Assembly (NCBI GenBank): GCA_020633555.1
Contig: JACKDL010000015.1
Coordinates: 62,001-126,000, forward strand
Length of the DNA stretch: 64,000 bases
Origin: Myxococcales bacterium
GTDB taxonomy: Bacteria; Myxococcota_A; Bradymonadia; UBA7976; UBA1532
Reading direction: 5' to 3'
A program made the position numbers and the translations under genes. The first letter of the stretch is position 1. Each line of letters opens with the position of its first letter. Of this stretch, positions 50,490-60,463 are shown in pieces. Under the pieces are notes generated by a model. The model was not told where the DNA came from, did no database searches, and saw only the letters and a list, made by a program, of their open reading frames with translations.

Positions 50490-51273
50490 GCTGAAGGTGG
50501 GCCTGCTGGCCCTGGCGCTGGCGTTGAGCGCCGGCTGCGATGACGGCGGCGGCAGCGCAACGCCGGCGGGCGACGCGGCGATCGGTGGCACTGGCGGGGC
50601 CGGCGGGCGGGCGGGGCCGGCGGGCGGGCGGCGCTGGCGGGCGGGCGGGCGGCGCGGGCGGCGCGGGCGGGCGGTGCTGGCGGCGGCGCGGGGGCGCGGG
50701 GGCACGGGCGGCGCCCCGCCGGTGATCCCCGAGTCCTACGCCTCGCTGAAGAACAACCTGCGCTTCAAGGCGGCCGATCGCTTGAAGGCCGACTGGAGCC
50801 GGGCCCTGGGGCTCGAACCCCGGCTGCTGTGCAACGAGCTGAACCTGTTCGACTGCATCGACACCATCCACACGGTGGCCCTGGGCGGCGTGGACGCCTA
50901 CCAGGCGGGCATCTACCGGCCCTTCGAGGCCACCACCGTCACGGCGCCGATGATCGTGGAGCGGGTGGCGCTGAACGCCTGCAAGGCCTCGGTGGATCGC
51001 GATCTGTCCCAGCCGCAGCAGGCGGTGTTCCTGGGCGAGCTGCGCTACGACGGGCAAGGGCGGCTGGTGGACCTGGCGGGGGCCGACGTGGCCGACTACA
51101 TCGCCCGGCACTACCGGCGGATCCTGCTGCGCGAGCCCACCGACGCCGAGGTGGGCCACCTGCGCCAGCTCTACACCGACGTGGCGGCCCAAGGGGGTGA
51201 CGCCCCGGCCTATGACTGGGCGATCCTGATGTGCTTCTCGGTGCTTACGAGCACCGAGTCGCTGTTCTACTGA
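50479..51273 (+). CDS. lipoprotein with Gly-rich linker, middle gene of the DUF1501 operon
   Basis: A 264-residue lipoprotein (signal ending ALSAGC, then DDGGG). The linker starts as Gly-rich (GGTGGAGGRAG), then becomes oddly Arg-rich (WRAGGRRGRRGRAV), then Gly-rich again (RGGTGGAPP). The neighbouring frame keeps reading GGAGG in that stretch, so two compensating indels are likely. The ordered domain (about 90-264) has Cys near LLCNELNLFDCID. It overlaps the upstream gene by 11 bp and is followed by a GAGGAGG site for the next gene. Confidence 0.65.
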   Translation: MSRELKVGLLALALALSAGCDDGGGSATPAGDAAIGGTGGAGGRAGPAGGRRWRAGGRRGRRGRAVLAAARGRGGTGGAPPVIPESYASLKNNLRFKAADRLKADWSRALGLEPRLLCNELNLFDCIDTIHTVALGGVDAYQAGIYRPFEATTVTAPMIVERVALNACKASVDRDLSQPQQAVFLGELRYDGQGRLVDLAGADVADYIARHYRRILLREPTDAEVGHLRQLYTDVAAQGGDAPAYDWAILMCFSVLTSTESLFY

Positions 51274-51283
51274 GGAGGCGGAC

Positions 51284-52765
51284 GTGGGCAAGACGACGAC
51301 CCGCGGCCTGACCCGCCGCCACCTGTTGCAGGCCGGCCTGGCCGCCGGCGCCGGCGCAGCGCTGTGGCCGATGGGCCGGGCCCGAGCGCAGGCCGCCGAC
51401 CGGAAGTTCCTGATCGTCATCACCGCCACGGGGGGCGCCAGCATCCTGGACTTCGGGCTGGTGACGCCGGCGTCGCTGTGTCCGAACGCGGCGGTGCTGA
51501 ACGCCTACCCCGACGCGCAGGTGCAGCAGCTCGAGGGCTCACCCTTCCGCTTCATGGATCAGCAGCTTCGTGACCTGGGCCCCCTGCCCTATCGGGGGCC
51601 AGCGAACCACAGCGACTTCGTGCGCCGCCACGCGCAGGACATGCTGATCGTGACCCACACGGGCACCAGCGTGAACCACCAGGTGGCGCAGAAGCGTAGC
51701 CTGACGGGCAACGACGCCTGGGGCGGGCGCACCCTGCAGGAGGCGGTGGCCACGGCCTTCGGCGAGGGGCTGCCGCTGCCCAACGTGAACATGGGCAGCG
51801 CGGGCTACATCGAGCCCGGCATCGACCCCACGGTCCCCGGCTGGGCCCGCCACGAGCCCGTGGTGGACGCGCGCTTCTGGCCCCTGGGCCTGGACGGGGT
51901 GCAGGGCCTGCAAGAGGGCGTGCCCGGCAAGGACCTGGTGGCCCTGGCGCGCCGGGTGCGCGACGAGCGGCTGGATCCCGACAGTGAGTTCACCCGCACC
52001 TTCGAGCGCTCGGCGGCGCTTCAGCGCTGGCTGCGGCAGCGCGGCACCCAGCAGCCCGCGCTGGAGGCCGCGGGCCTGCTGGACCGGCTGAACATCATCC
52101 CCGACCAGCCGGGTGTGCCCATCTCGCGGTTCGGCATCGGCCAGGCACCCGAAGCGGCCCAGCTCCGCGACACCTTCCCGCTCTACTTCAGCGATCCCCT
52201 CGAGGGGCAGGCCGCGCTGGCCTTCCTGCTGCTGAAGAACCGGGTGAGCAACGTGGTGACCCTGGGGCCCAACCTGTCGCCCCTGGTGGGCGGGCAACAG
52301 ATCGTCGACAGCCCGCCGCTTGCCTTCGACTTCAGCCACACCAGCCACCGTGGCACCCAGGCGCTCATGTGGTCGCGCCTGCTCAGCGTCATGGATCGGC
52401 TCATCGGGCTGCTGAAGGCCACGGAGTACGGCGGCGGCGAGAGCCTGTGGGATCGCACGCTGATCTACGTGGCCACCGAGTTCGGGCGCACCCGCAACCG
52501 GGCCGCCAACGCCGGCGACTTCGGCAGCGGCCACCACCTGAACAACGGCTCGCTCATCGTCTCGCCGATGGTGCGCGGCAACACCGTGCTGGGCGGGGTG
52601 GATCCCACCACGCTCATGACCTACGGCTTCGATCCGCAGACGGGGGCCCCCGATCCCGGGCGACAGATGGCCGAGGCCGATCTGTTCGCCGGCATCCTGC
52701 AGGCGGTGGGGGTGGATACAGGCCCCGCTGGCCTGCCCGACCTGCGGGCCATGCGGCGGGCCTGA
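51284..52765 (+). CDS. Tat-exported DUF1501-type protein
   Basis: A 493-residue protein starting GTG with GAGGAGG upstream. The Tat signal is TTRGLTRRHLLQAGLAAGAG. The mature part matches DUF1501 (sulfatase-like fold) in style: TATGGASILDFG, VTHTGTSVNHQVAQ, IYVATEFGRTRNRAANAGDF, GHHLNNGSLI. The usual sulfatase Cys/Ser nucleophile is not obvious. Works presumably with the CxxCH protein encoded two genes upstream; role unknown. Convergent with the giant lipoprotein gene. Confidence 0.75.
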   Translation: MGKTTTRGLTRRHLLQAGLAAGAGAALWPMGRARAQAADRKFLIVITATGGASILDFGLVTPASLCPNAAVLNAYPDAQVQQLEGSPFRFMDQQLRDLGPLPYRGPANHSDFVRRHAQDMLIVTHTGTSVNHQVAQKRSLTGNDAWGGRTLQEAVATAFGEGLPLPNVNMGSAGYIEPGIDPTVPGWARHEPVVDARFWPLGLDGVQGLQEGVPGKDLVALARRVRDERLDPDSEFTRTFERSAALQRWLRQRGTQQPALEAAGLLDRLNIIPDQPGVPISRFGIGQAPEAAQLRDTFPLYFSDPLEGQAALAFLLLKNRVSNVVTLGPNLSPLVGGQQIVDSPPLAFDFSHTSHRGTQALMWSRLLSVMDRLIGLLKATEYGGGESLWDRTLIYVATEFGRTRNRAANAGDFGSGHHLNNGSLIVSPMVRGNTVLGGVDPTTLMTYGFDPQTGAPDPGRQMAEADLFAGILQAVGVDTGPAGLPDLRAMRRA

Positions 52766-52772
52766 CCGAGGA

Positions 52773-55700
52773 CTACTGGCGGGGCCCCGTGCCGCGGATG
52801 ACCTGCGGCACGAAGCCCTGCAGGTCCAGCGCGCCGTTGGCGCTCTCGTGCACCACCGCCTGCACGTCGGGGAACACACCCCAGTAGTTCTCGCGGGCGT
52901 TCACCCGCCCCGCCGAGTACAGCGCCGCCGAGAGTTGGATGTCCTGCAGACCGCTGGTGCGATACCACACGGTCTGCAGCCAGGTGGTGGGGGTCTGCCC
53001 CACGTTGGTGTTGCGCTCGGCGTAGGTGCGCAGCCGGTCCAGGCCGGCGGGCACCGCCACCCACTCGGTACTGTCGCGGCTCCAGGTGCGCAGCGTGGCG
53101 CCGGTGTCACCCCGGCGCAGGCCGCCGGTGTTGCGCAGCGGCCCGCCCTCGGAGAAGCGCACCTGGGCGCGCTCGATGGGGCCAGGCGCCACATAGGTGC
53201 CGCTCTCGGTGACGCGCCCGTCGTTCAGCACGTCATTGGCCGAGGTGTTGGCGCTCGCCGAGCCCATGCCGTTGGCCCCCGGTCCACCGGCCGGCGCGTT
53301 GCCGAACAGGTTGCAGCGGTTCACCGTGCCCGAGGGCTCCAGGTTGGAGCCGGTGGCCTGGAACCAGACCCCCGCGCCGCCGTTGGCCTGGATGTCACTG
53401 TCGGTCAGGACCACGCTGGCCAGCCCCGTGACCACCACGCCGTCCTCGCCACTGCCGCTGATGTCGCAGAAGTGGAGCGCGGCGCCGAGGGCGGTCACGT
53501 CCACCCCCCGCGTGCCGCTGTCGGTGACGGTGGCGTCTTCGAGGGTGCTCGCGCTGTCGATCCACACGCCCCGCTCGCCGTTGCCCTGGATGACCGCCCC
53601 CGCCACCGTCGCCGGCGCCAGGAGGCGCACCCCGTCCACCGTGTTCGCCAGGCTGCGCAGGCGCTCGAAGCGCGGCTCACCGCCGTTGGCCACCAGACCG
53701 ATGTGGCCGTCGCGCACGGTCAGATCTGCCGCCAGGAACCCGGCGCCACGGGCGTCCAGGCCCACCTCCGCGCCCACCACCTGGGTGTGGGACAGCCGGC
53801 TGTCGGGCCCGTACACGTCGATGCCCTGCCACGCACGGCCGTCAATGTCGGAGGGCACGTCGGGCACGAAGCGCACGGGCGCGTCGGCCGTCCCGTCGAG
53901 GACCAGCGCCCCGCGCGCGGTGAGCGTGTACTCCCCCACCCCGTCGCCGTCCTGGTCGATGGGGGCCACCCGAACGGTGGTGCCCGCCTCGATCTGCAGG
54001 CTCGCCCCGACGTCGACGCTCACGTCGCCGGTGAGCCAGACGGTGCCGCGCCACACCGTGGGCTCGGTAATGGCCCGCCCCATGTAGGGGCCAAAGGCCC
54101 AGTCGTCGGCGAAGGGCACGCCCATGAAGCCCTGGAAGTCCAGCCGCGACGGCTGGCTGAACTGCACGTCGTCGAGCACGAGTGGGAAGTCGCCCAGGTA
54201 GTTGTCGCGGGCGTCGCTGGCGGCTCCCAGGTGCCCCACGGTGATCTGGCGCACACCGCCGTTGTCGGCCCGGTACAGCAGCGCCAACACCCGCATGGTG
54301 GGCGCCTGACCCACGTTGGTGTTGCGCTCGGCGGCCACCTGCAGGCCCTCCTGCCCGTCCCCCAGCGGCACCCACTCGTTGGCGTCGCGGCTGAAGCTGC
54401 GCAGCGTGACCCCGCGCACGTCCCGCAGGTAGCCGTTGTTCCGCAGGGGGCCGCCCTCGGAGAAGCTCACCTGCGCGGCCAGGATCCGCCCACCGTCGGG
54501 GGCCCGCCAGGTGCCCGAGGTGCTCACGCGGCCGTCATTCAAGCTGTCCGAGACGGCCAGCGCGGGGTTCACGTAGGCGTAGGTGGTGCTCCCTTGGCCG
54601 CCGTTGCCGTGGATGTTGCTGCGCCGCACCGCCACGGTCGGGTTGTTGTTGTTGCGCACCTGCAGGCGCACGCCCTCGCGCCCGTTGTCGACGATCTGAT
54701 GGCGCTCGACGCTGCCCGCCACCGCCTCGAGGGCGAAGAAGCCCTCGGCGCCGTTGGCGCGCATGCTGCCGTCGGTGGCGTTCACCTGCCCGCCCTGGGC
54801 GAACAGGCCGCACTCGGTGTTGCCGTCGAAATGGACCTCGCTGAAGGTCGCCGTGGCCGACGTCAGCATGCCCCCGCAGCGGCCGCAGCCCCGGAATGCC
54901 CCCCGCTCCAGGGTCAAGGTCGAGCTGGCATCCATCTGCAGCCCCGCCTGTCCGCAGCCGTCTACGGTCACATCGGCGGCCTGAGTGCCCTGGGCGCCGG
55001 CAAGCCAAAGGCCGTACCGGCCCAGATCGCTCATGGCCACGTCCTCGATGACGTTGTCGCGGGCGCTGCCGCTCAAGAAGACGCCGGCGTCGCGGGCCTG
55101 CCGGATCACCGCGTGCTGCACGCTGGAGCCGTCCTGGATCTGCACCGCCCGGTTGGCGTGGGCGATCTCCACGTGGGTCAGGCTGCTGGCCTGGTCGCCC
55201 CGCAGCACGATCCCGCGCCAGGCGCCGGCGCTGGGGTCGTCGCCGAACTCCTGGAACACCACGGGCGCCTCGGCCGTGCCCTGCACCACGAGCTGCCCGT
55301 CCACGTCCAGGCCGTACTCGCCCACGCCGTCGCCGTTCTGGTCCACCTGCACCACCTGGATCAGGGTGCCCTCGCCGATGGTCAGGGTGTGGCCGGGCAG
55401 CACCCGCACGGTGCCGGTGACGGTCACCGAGCCGGTCCAGAACTCGCTCTCGATGTCGCCGAAGGCCACCCGCTGGTCCTGGAAGCTCACCGCCCGCACG
55501 GCCTCGCTCACCTGCCCGATGCCGTCGCGCACCTGCATGCGCAGGGTGTACTGGCCCTCGGCGGGGTACTGGTGCTCGGCCACCTTCTCCACGGCCCACT
55601 CAGTGTCCCAGGCGCCGTCGTCCTCGAAGTCGAAGCGCACCTGCAGGGCCTCGACGGGCGTGTAGTCGTCGGTGACCCCGCGGGCGTCCACCCGCACATC

Positions 55701-58604
55701 ACGCGGGCCGAAGGGGATGGCCGTGAACCGGGCCTGCGGGGCCTCGTTCAACACCCGCAGCAGCGCGGCGTCGCTCACGGCGGTATCCCCGGTGTCATCG
55801 ATGGCCTGGGCCACCAGCCGCAGGTCGCTGCCCGTGGCGGCGTCCTGCGGCACCGTCACCTGCAGCGCCCAGGGCGGCCCGTCGTCGGCGGCCACCGCCT
55901 GGCCGTCCAGCAGCAGCACCACCTGCACCACGTCGCGTCCGGGCGCCGCCCGGGCCTCCACCTCCACGTCCACGACCTCGCCCTGCGTGGTCTCGCGCAC
56001 GCCCTGCGGCCGCACCAGGCGCACCGTGGGCGCGCTGGCGCTCGCGATGCCCACCTGGCAGCGGGCCGTGGCCTGCCCGCCCGCGTCGTCCACCACCGTC
56101 AGCTCCACGGCGTACGCGCCCGGCGCGTCGAAGGTGTAGGCCACGCTGGCGTTCAGGCCCGTGTCGATGGGATCGGCGTCGCCGAAGCGCCACCGAAAGG
56201 CGAAGATCTCGCCGTCGGGGTCGCTGGAGCCGGCGGCGCTGAAGTCCAACGGCTCCCCTTGGCGCCCCGTCTCGGGGCAGGTCAGCCGCGGGACGGGCGC
56301 CCGGTTGGGCACCGGCAGCACCGTCACCGCCACCGCCGGCGACAGGGTGCCGGCCAGCGCCGCGGCCACCGTGGTGGCGCCCACCGCCTGGCCCATCAGC
56401 CGCCCCTGGCTGCCCGGCGCGTTCGACACCGGTGCCACCGCCGGATCGTTGCTGGTCCACTGCACCAGCGCCGTCAGGTCAGCCTCGCCGCCGTCGCTGT
56501 AGCGGCCCGTAGCGGTGAGCTGCAGGGCCTCGCCCACAACGACCTGCACGGGCGCCGGGGTGACGGCCACGGCCACCAGCACCGCGTCGGTGACCTGCGC
56601 GGGCACCTGCACCGCCAGGCCCTGCCACGTGGCCACGAGCGCCGCGCCCCCCACGCCCGCCGCGCGCACGGCCCCGGGACCGGTCACCGCGAGCACCGCC
56701 GGGGTGTCGCTCACCCACTCGGCGTCGGCGGTCACGTCCCGGCGGCTGCCGTCGTCGAACACTGCTGTGGCCACCAACCGGGCGGTGGCGCCCAACGCCA
56801 GCTCCAGCGCCTGCGGGGCCACCTCCAGCGCGGCCAGCTCGGGCGCCGTCACCGTCACCACGGCGCTGGCGGCGCGGCCCTCCAAGGTCGCGGTGATGCG
56901 CGTCTCGCCGGCGCGCAGGGCGGTCACCACCCCGCCCACCACGGTGGCCACCGCCGGGTTCGCCGAGGCCCACTGAGCCTGGTCGCTCACATCCTGCTGG
57001 CTGCCGTCGTTGAAGCGCGCCTGGGCCTGCAGCGCGCCTTCGTTGCCCTGGGCCAAGGTCAGGGCCTCGGGCGCCAGGGTCAGACCCTCCAACGCCAGCC
57101 CCAGCACCTCGACGGCCAGCGGCGCGCTGACCACCTCGCCCGCGCCGTCGCCCATGGCTGCCCGCACCGCCCCCGCGCCGGGCGCCAGGCCGAGCACCTG
57201 GGCGGCGCCGCCCACCACCCCCAGGATCGCGGGGGTGTCGCTGCGCAGCTCGGCCTGTTCGGTCACATCGGCCACGGCCCCGTCGCTGTAGGTGCCCTCG
57301 ACGGCCACCGCCAGCGCGCCGCCTACCACCACCTGCGCCGGGCCCGGCTCAGCCAGCCCCACGCTCAGCCGCTCCAGGGCCGCGGGCCCCACGGTCAGCG
57401 CCACGGGCAGGCTGGCCAGCCCGTCGCGGGTGGCCGTGATCTGGGTCACGCCCGGCGCGGTGGCCTGGAACACGCCGCCGGCCGCGGGGAAGCCCCCCAC
57501 CCCGGGGTTGCTGCTGGCCCACTGGACCTCGCCGGTCACGTCGCGCTCGGCGCCGTCAGACCAGACGCCTACGGCCGTCAGCGCCGCCGTGCGCCCGGCG
57601 GGCACGGGCGCGGCGGGCACCGTGACCACGACGCGCTCCAGCACCCCCGCCTCGACGGTGATCCGCGCCGGCAGCGAAGCCACCCCCTCGTAAGTCGCCG
57701 TAATCAAAGCCTCACCCGCCGCCAGGCCGGTGACGCGCCCCTTCTCGCCGGCGGCGTCACTCACGGCCGCGAACTGGGGGCTCAGGCTCCGCCAGGTCGC
57801 CGCTTCGGTCACGTCCAGGCGGTTGCCGTCGTTGTACTCGGCGAAGGCGCGCAGCGCCCGCCAGGCCCCCACCTGCACGCTGGCCGGGCTGGGCTCGATG
57901 GCCACCGCCACCACCTGGATGCCCTGCACCTGCAAGGTGGCGGGCAGGCTGACCAGGCCGTCGAACTCACACAGCACCTGGGTGCGCCCGGCCTCCAGGC
58001 CGATGATCAGCCGCGCGTCGCCCTCCAGGGGCCCCACCGCGGCGATCTGGCCATTCGCCGTGCGCCAGGCGCAGACGGCCGTGAGGTCCTCCTCGGCGCC
58101 GTCCGACCACAGGCCCGTGGCGGTGAAGGCCTGCGTGCCCCCCACCACCACCAGCGCGTCGGTGGGGGCCAGCTCGATGGCGGTGAGTTCGGGCACTGGC
58201 ACGCCCCCCATGCCGCCTTCGCCGCCAGCGCCACCCGCGCCGCCCATGCCCCCGGCGCCACCCGCGCCCCCTTCGCCGCCCATGCCGCCCATGCCGCCGT
58301 CGCCGCCCGCGCCGCCGGCTCCCATGTCCATGGGGTTGGCCATGTCCATCGGACGCGCCATGTCCTGGGGCGCGCCCTCATCGACCGGCTGGCCCATGTC
58401 TTCCGGGGCGGCCATGTCCGGTGGGCTCACATCCGCGGCGCCCCCCGCGCCCCCGGCACCGCCTTCACCGCCCACCCCGCCGCCGCCGGCCCCGCCCACG
58501 GCCATGTCGCCGCCGGCGGGCGGGCTGGTGCCCCCCCCGTCGTCACAGCTCCACAGCGCCAGGCCCAGCAGGGCAAGCCACAGCAGTCGTCGCCCAGCGT
58601 GCAT
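52773..58604 (-). CDS. giant lipoprotein: Ig-like, PKD and parallel beta-helix domains
   Basis: A 1943-residue lipoprotein (signal ending LALWSC, then DDGGG). A Gly/Met/Asp linker runs to about residue 135 (DMAAPEDMGQPVDEG, GGMGGMGGEGGAGG). Seven Big2-type Ig-like repeats of about 90 residues follow, each with the pattern YSDG..DVT...W.S.NP. A PKD domain (SSDPDGEIFAFRWRFGD) comes next, then an Ig-like strand region. The C-terminal 800 residues hold two right-handed beta-helix units, each closed by a similar block (ERNTNVGQAPT and ERNTNVGQTPT). It is probably an adhesin or surface polysaccharide-binding protein. AAGGAG precedes the ATG. Confidence 0.85.
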   Translation of the reverse strand: MHAGRRLLWLALLGLALWSCDDGGGTSPPAGGDMAVGGAGGGGVGGEGGAGGAGGAADVSPPDMAAPEDMGQPVDEGAPQDMARPMDMANPMDMGAGGAGGDGGMGGMGGEGGAGGAGGMGGAGGAGGEGGMGGVPVPELTAIELAPTDALVVVGGTQAFTATGLWSDGAEEDLTAVCAWRTANGQIAAVGPLEGDARLIIGLEAGRTQVLCEFDGLVSLPATLQVQGIQVVAVAIEPSPASVQVGAWRALRAFAEYNDGNRLDVTEAATWRSLSPQFAAVSDAAGEKGRVTGLAAGEALITATYEGVASLPARITVEAGVLERVVVTVPAAPVPAGRTAALTAVGVWSDGAERDVTGEVQWASSNPGVGGFPAAGGVFQATAPGVTQITATRDGLASLPVALTVGPAALERLSVGLAEPGPAQVVVGGALAVAVEGTYSDGAVADVTEQAELRSDTPAILGVVGGAAQVLGLAPGAGAVRAAMGDGAGEVVSAPLAVEVLGLALEGLTLAPEALTLAQGNEGALQAQARFNDGSQQDVSDQAQWASANPAVATVVGGVVTALRAGETRITATLEGRAASAVVTVTAPELAALEVAPQALELALGATARLVATAVFDDGSRRDVTADAEWVSDTPAVLAVTGPGAVRAAGVGGAALVATWQGLAVQVPAQVTDAVLVAVAVTPAPVQVVVGEALQLTATGRYSDGGEADLTALVQWTSNDPAVAPVSNAPGSQGRLMGQAVGATTVAAALAGTLSPAVAVTVLPVPNRAPVPRLTCPETGRQGEPLDFSAAGSSDPDGEIFAFRWRFGDADPIDTGLNASVAYTFDAPGAYAVELTVVDDAGGQATARCQVGIASASAPTVRLVRPQGVRETTQGEVVDVEVEARAAPGRDVVQVVLLLDGQAVAADDGPPWALQVTVPQDAATGSDLRLVAQAIDDTGDTAVSDAALLRVLNEAPQARFTAIPFGPRDVRVDARGVTDDYTPVEALQVRFDFEDDGAWDTEWAVEKVAEHQYPAEGQYTLRMQVRDGIGQVSEAVRAVSFQDQRVAFGDIESEFWTGSVTVTGTVRVLPGHTLTIGEGTLIQVVQVDQNGDGVGEYGLDVDGQLVVQGTAEAPVVFQEFGDDPSAGAWRGIVLRGDQASSLTHVEIAHANRAVQIQDGSSVQHAVIRQARDAGVFLSGSARDNVIEDVAMSDLGRYGLWLAGAQGTQAADVTVDGCGQAGLQMDASSTLTLERGAFRGCGRCGGMLTSATATFSEVHFDGNTECGLFAQGGQVNATDGSMRANGAEGFFALEAVAGSVERHQIVDNGREGVRLQVRNNNNPTVAVRRSNIHGNGGQGSTTYAYVNPALAVSDSLNDGRVSTSGTWRAPDGGRILAAQVSFSEGGPLRNNGYLRDVRGVTLRSFSRDANEWVPLGDGQEGLQVAAERNTNVGQAPTMRVLALLYRADNGGVRQITVGHLGAASDARDNYLGDFPLVLDDVQFSQPSRLDFQGFMGVPFADDWAFGPYMGRAITEPTVWRGTVWLTGDVSVDVGASLQIEAGTTVRVAPIDQDGDGVGEYTLTARGALVLDGTADAPVRFVPDVPSDIDGRAWQGIDVYGPDSRLSHTQVVGAEVGLDARGAGFLAADLTVRDGHIGLVANGGEPRFERLRSLANTVDGVRLLAPATVAGAVIQGNGERGVWIDSASTLEDATVTDSGTRGVDVTALGAALHFCDISGSGEDGVVVTGLASVVLTDSDIQANGGAGVWFQATGSNLEPSGTVNRCNLFGNAPAGGPGANGMGSASANTSANDVLNDGRVTESGTYVAPGPIERAQVRFSEGGPLRNTGGLRRGDTGATLRTWSRDSTEWVAVPAGLDRLRTYAERNTNVGQTPTTWLQTVWYRTSGLQDIQLSAALYSAGRVNARENYWGVFPDVQAVVHESANGALDLQGFVPQVIRGTGPRQ

Positions 58605-58759
58605 CGGGGGCGCTCCTTCGTCAGCGAGGGCCGCAGGCCTTGGCAGGCATCATCGGGAGCCCGCCCGGTGGGAACAACCCACAACGCCGTGGGGGGTGCG
58701 CCCTGGTCAACCCGCGAACGGGCTGCCACCCTGGCCCCAACACGCGTGCCGGGGGGCCA

Positions 58760-60364
58760 ATGCGCCACATCGCCTTCATGTCGCTGGGGCTCGCCGCCTC
58801 GGCGCTGACCGCCTTCAACCTGGCCGCCTGCGACGACGGCCCAGCCGACCCGGCTCACCCGTCCGTCGACGCCACGGCGCTCGATGGCGCCCCGGCAGAC
58901 GCTTCGCTCCACGACGCAGGCCTGACCGACGGCCCCCTGCTCGACCGCGGGGCCCCGCCCGACGCCGAGCCGGACGCGCTGCCGCCCTGCGGAGGCCCCT
59001 GCCCGGTGGGCGCCACCTGCACCGGCGACGAGCAGCGCTGCGTCCCCGGCCCGGCCCCTCCGCCGCGGGGCCCGGTGGCCGCCGACGCCACCCTGTGCTT
59101 CTCGGAGCACGAGGTCCCGTACGGCGACGACCCCGCCGAGCAAGCCCGGCAGGCCGCCTGGTTCGCCGCCCTCGGGCGCATGGGCGTGCGCACCCTGCGC
59201 CAGCAGTTCCAGTGGCACCGCATCGAGCGCGCGCCGGGCGACTTCGACTGGAGCCTGCCCGACGGCCGCGTCGGCGCCGCCGATCTGCACGGGGTGGAGA
59301 CCCTGGCCCTGCTGGGCTACGGCAACTACTGGGCCAGCGCCCTGGCGGCCGAGCACCGCGACCCGTATTACCCGCCCGACGACCCCCAGGACTTCGCCCG
59401 CTTCGCCGCCGCCTTCGCCGCCCGCTACCCGCAGATCACCCGCTTCGAGATCTGGAACGAGCAGAACGCCGGCTACCGCTTCTGGAAGCACCCCGACGGC
59501 CCCTCGGGGCAGCCCGACCGCTACGCCGATCTGCTGGTCGCCACGGCCCAGGCCATCCGCGCCGTGCGCCCGGACGCGGTGGTGGGCTTTGGCGGGCTGT
59601 TCTACCTGCCGCAGGCCATCATGGGCGGCGAAGCCTTCCTGGAGGGCGCATACGCCGCCCGGCCCGACGTGGGTCAGGCCTTCGACGCCCTGGCCTGGCA
59701 CCCCTACAGCTTCTACCCGCCCCTGGATCCGCCCGAGCGCGACACGCCCCGCGGCCCTGTGGACCTGTACCCGGTGGACGTCACCGCCGCGCGCCTGCAG
59801 GCGATCATGACCGCGCACGAGGGCCCGCAGGCCGTCGAGAAGCCCTTGTGGATCACCGAGTTGGGGTGGCCCTCGGTGATGGGCCTGGACGAGGCCCGCC
59901 AGGCCGACTACCTGGCCCGCGGCTGGCTGCTGGCCCTGGCGGGCGGCGTCGACACCTACTGCATCTACCGGGTGCTCGAGCCCGATCCCGCCCGGGACGC
60001 GCTCACGCCCTGGGAGCCCAGCTTCGGGCTGCTGCGCTACGACGCCGATCCCCTGGACGACACGCCGCCGGCCGAGAAGCCGGCGGTGGCCCACTTGACC
60101 GACCTGCGCCAGGCCCTGGCCGGCCTGCGGTACGCCGCGCGCCGCGACCCCGATCCTCGGCTGCCTCCCGGCGTGCACTGGCTGGTCTTCACGGACGACC
60201 AGGGTCAGCACGCCGACGTGCTGTGGGCCGCCAGCGAGCCCGCCGAGGTCGTCGTGCCCCTGGCCGGTTCGGCACAGCTCACCCGCCTGGGCCAGCCCCC
60301 CGAGGCCGCCGCCCCGCCCCTGCGGCTGACCCTGGACGGCACCCCGGTGGTCATCCGCCGCTGA
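58760..60364 (+). CDS. glycoside hydrolase-like lipoprotein (GH39/GH5 clan type)
   Basis: A 534-residue lipoprotein (signal ending NLAAC, then DDGPAD). After an Asp/Ala linker and a Cys pair motif (CGGPCPVGATCTGDEQRC) comes a TIM-barrel domain of clan GH-A: acid/base EIWNEQN with Glu234 and nucleophile WITELGWPS with Glu367. Other barrel elements are RTLRQQFQWHRIE and AWHPYSF. The end is a small beta domain. It likely cleaves a polysaccharide at the cell surface; the substrate is unknown. Divergent from the giant lipoprotein gene, 155 bp away. Confidence 0.75.
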   Translation: MRHIAFMSLGLAASALTAFNLAACDDGPADPAHPSVDATALDGAPADASLHDAGLTDGPLLDRGAPPDAEPDALPPCGGPCPVGATCTGDEQRCVPGPAPPPRGPVAADATLCFSEHEVPYGDDPAEQARQAAWFAALGRMGVRTLRQQFQWHRIERAPGDFDWSLPDGRVGAADLHGVETLALLGYGNYWASALAAEHRDPYYPPDDPQDFARFAAAFAARYPQITRFEIWNEQNAGYRFWKHPDGPSGQPDRYADLLVATAQAIRAVRPDAVVGFGGLFYLPQAIMGGEAFLEGAYAARPDVGQAFDALAWHPYSFYPPLDPPERDTPRGPVDLYPVDVTAARLQAIMTAHEGPQAVEKPLWITELGWPSVMGLDEARQADYLARGWLLALAGGVDTYCIYRVLEPDPARDALTPWEPSFGLLRYDADPLDDTPPAEKPAVAHLTDLRQALAGLRYAARRDPDPRLPPGVHWLVFTDDQGQHADVLWAASEPAEVVVPLAGSAQLTRLGQPPEAAAPPLRLTLDGTPVVIRR

Positions 60365-60463
60365 GCCGGCGCCGCCCGCGACACCCGCGCGCGTTGACGC
60401 CGTGTCACGCTCCGCCCGCTCGCCGGCTCAAGGGGCCATCGACCTGCCCGAGGAGCTGGCCCC

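Noticed and set aside
52848..58808. Open frame of 1986 codons antisense to the giant lipoprotein
   Set aside because: Composition is biased and repetitive with no motif; the minus strand holds clear Ig-like and PKD domains and a good ribosome site.
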